This document shows, piece by piece, positions 5,578 to 6,099 of a stretch of DNA of 6,099 nucleotides. Source of the stretch: Candidatus Cloacimonadota bacterium (lineage in GTDB: Bacteria; Cloacimonadota; Cloacimonadia; Cloacimonadales; WRIO01); contig WRIO01000076.1 of NCBI GenBank assembly GCA_009782695.1, forward strand, positions 1 through 6,099. The letters are read 5' to 3'. The notes below the pieces were generated by a model that saw only the letters and a program-made list of their open reading frames with translations, had not been told where the DNA came from and did no database searches. Each line of letters starts with the position of its first letter. Within the stretch, counting starts at the first letter, position 1. The translations under genes and the position numbers were made by a program.

Positions 5578-6099
5578 TTAGTAGCTTGTGCCGATAGCCA
5601 TACCGAGGCTGAATATAGGCAAGTAAATCACCACGATGATAGTTCCCACGACCACAGCCATCAAGATGATGAGCATAGGTTCTATCAATGAGGTCAATCT
5701 GTCTATCACACTATCTACCAGTTTTTCGTAGAATTCTGCAGCTTTACCGAGCAGCTTGTCCATCTCACCTGTCTCCTCCCCTGTGGCAGTCAATTGTAGT
5801 AGAGTGGAGGGGAAAACATTTGTCTTGCGGAAAGCACCTGCTATCGTATAGCCTTCTTTCACCATTACCCTAGATTTTCGCACAGCGTTTTCGACCACGG
5901 CGTTTTGGGCAACATTTTCAGAAAGTTCCAGTGTCTCCATGATAGGGACACCAGCAGCCATCAGGATACTGAAAGTGCGGGCAAATTTCGACATAATCGA
6001 ATGCAGCACGAGAGTACCAATGACGGGTGTTCTTATTTTCAAGGTGTCGAAAAAATACCTGCCCTTGTCTGTAAGGTTTATGAGGTATATACCAAAGAG
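5578..6099 (-). CDS. Type II secretion / type IV pilus inner-membrane protein (PilC/GspF family), C-terminal part
   Basis: This is the platform protein of type IV pilus or type II secretion machines, in the inner membrane, where it works with the assembly ATPase. The frame is open to the window edge; 173 codons are visible, under half of the usual ~400 residues. The TTG at 6042 is not the real start, because coding text (YLINLTDKGRYFFDTL) continues before it. Visible, in order: the end of a membrane segment, the second T2SSF domain beginning FARTFSILMAAGVPIMETLEL, the family hallmark TGEETGEMDKLLGKAAEFYE, then LIEPMLIILMAVVVG and the last hydrophobic segment ending YLPIFSLG. The stop is TAA. 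PilC and GspF cannot be told apart here because no partner gene is in view. It faces the glutamine synthetase family gene tail to tail. Confidence 0.93.
   Translation of the reverse strand, partial: LFGIYLINLTDKGRYFFDTLKIRTPVIGTLVLHSIMSKFARTFSILMAAGVPIMETLELSENVAQNAVVENAVRKSRVMVKEGYTIAGAFRKTNVFPSTLLQLTATGEETGEMDKLLGKAAEFYEKLVDSVIDRLTSLIEPMLIILMAVVVGTIIVVIYLPIFSLGMAIGTSY

Noticed and set aside
5688..5873. Plus-strand 61-codon frame opposite the PilC/GspF gene
   Set aside because: It is antisense to the conserved T2SSF domain and shows no domain of its own.

Overview
The window is bacterial. Its AT-rich restriction-modification (RM) cluster lies next to more GC-balanced housekeeping-type genes. 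A promoter element of the Bacteroidota form TAnnTTTG stands before the first gene, and that gene has no Shine-Dalgarno sequence. The later genes do have Shine-Dalgarno-like sites, GGAGGAG before the glutamine synthetase gene being the strongest. An FCB-group (Bacteroidota-like) host is my best guess, but it is weakly supported.

Layout: (i) 1-123 holds a rho-independent terminator from an upstream gene and a candidate promoter. (ii) 124-675 is a chimeric open reading frame: the first ~39 codons of a VapC-like PIN-domain toxin gene joined in frame to the C-terminal half of a Dam/D12-class adenine methyltransferase. (iii) 683-2062 encodes a HEAT-repeat protein fused to a beta-class (probably N4-cytosine) DNA methyltransferase. 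(iv) 2059-2967, overlapping it by ATGA, encodes a PD-(D/E)XK restriction endonuclease that looks like the CfrBI family. (v) 2992-3822 encodes a complete D12-class adenine methyltransferase of a different subfamily from the truncated one. (vi) 3873-5294 encodes a type I glutamine synthetase family protein in which two ammonia-site catalytic residues are replaced. (vii) 5295-5577 is intergenic, with a long inverted repeat (30 bp arms) made of related hairpins and then a bidirectional terminator. (viii) From 5578 to the window end, on the minus strand, is the C-terminal part of a PilC/GspF-type inner-membrane protein.

Genes 124-3822 lie on one strand with gaps of 7, -4 and 24 bases, so they read as one operon. 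The HEAT-methyltransferase and the nuclease are translationally coupled and form the likely cognate modification-restriction pair, with the adenine methyltransferase as an accessory or second modification activity. The RM block seems to have landed in, and replaced most of, a PIN toxin gene. It left the 5' end and probably the promoter of that gene in place, and it lies directly upstream of the glutamine synthetase gene with no visible terminator between. The most notable observations are the PIN/methyltransferase junction, the HEAT-fused methyltransferase paired with a CfrBI-like nuclease, the altered glutamine synthetase active site and the composite inverted-repeat element.
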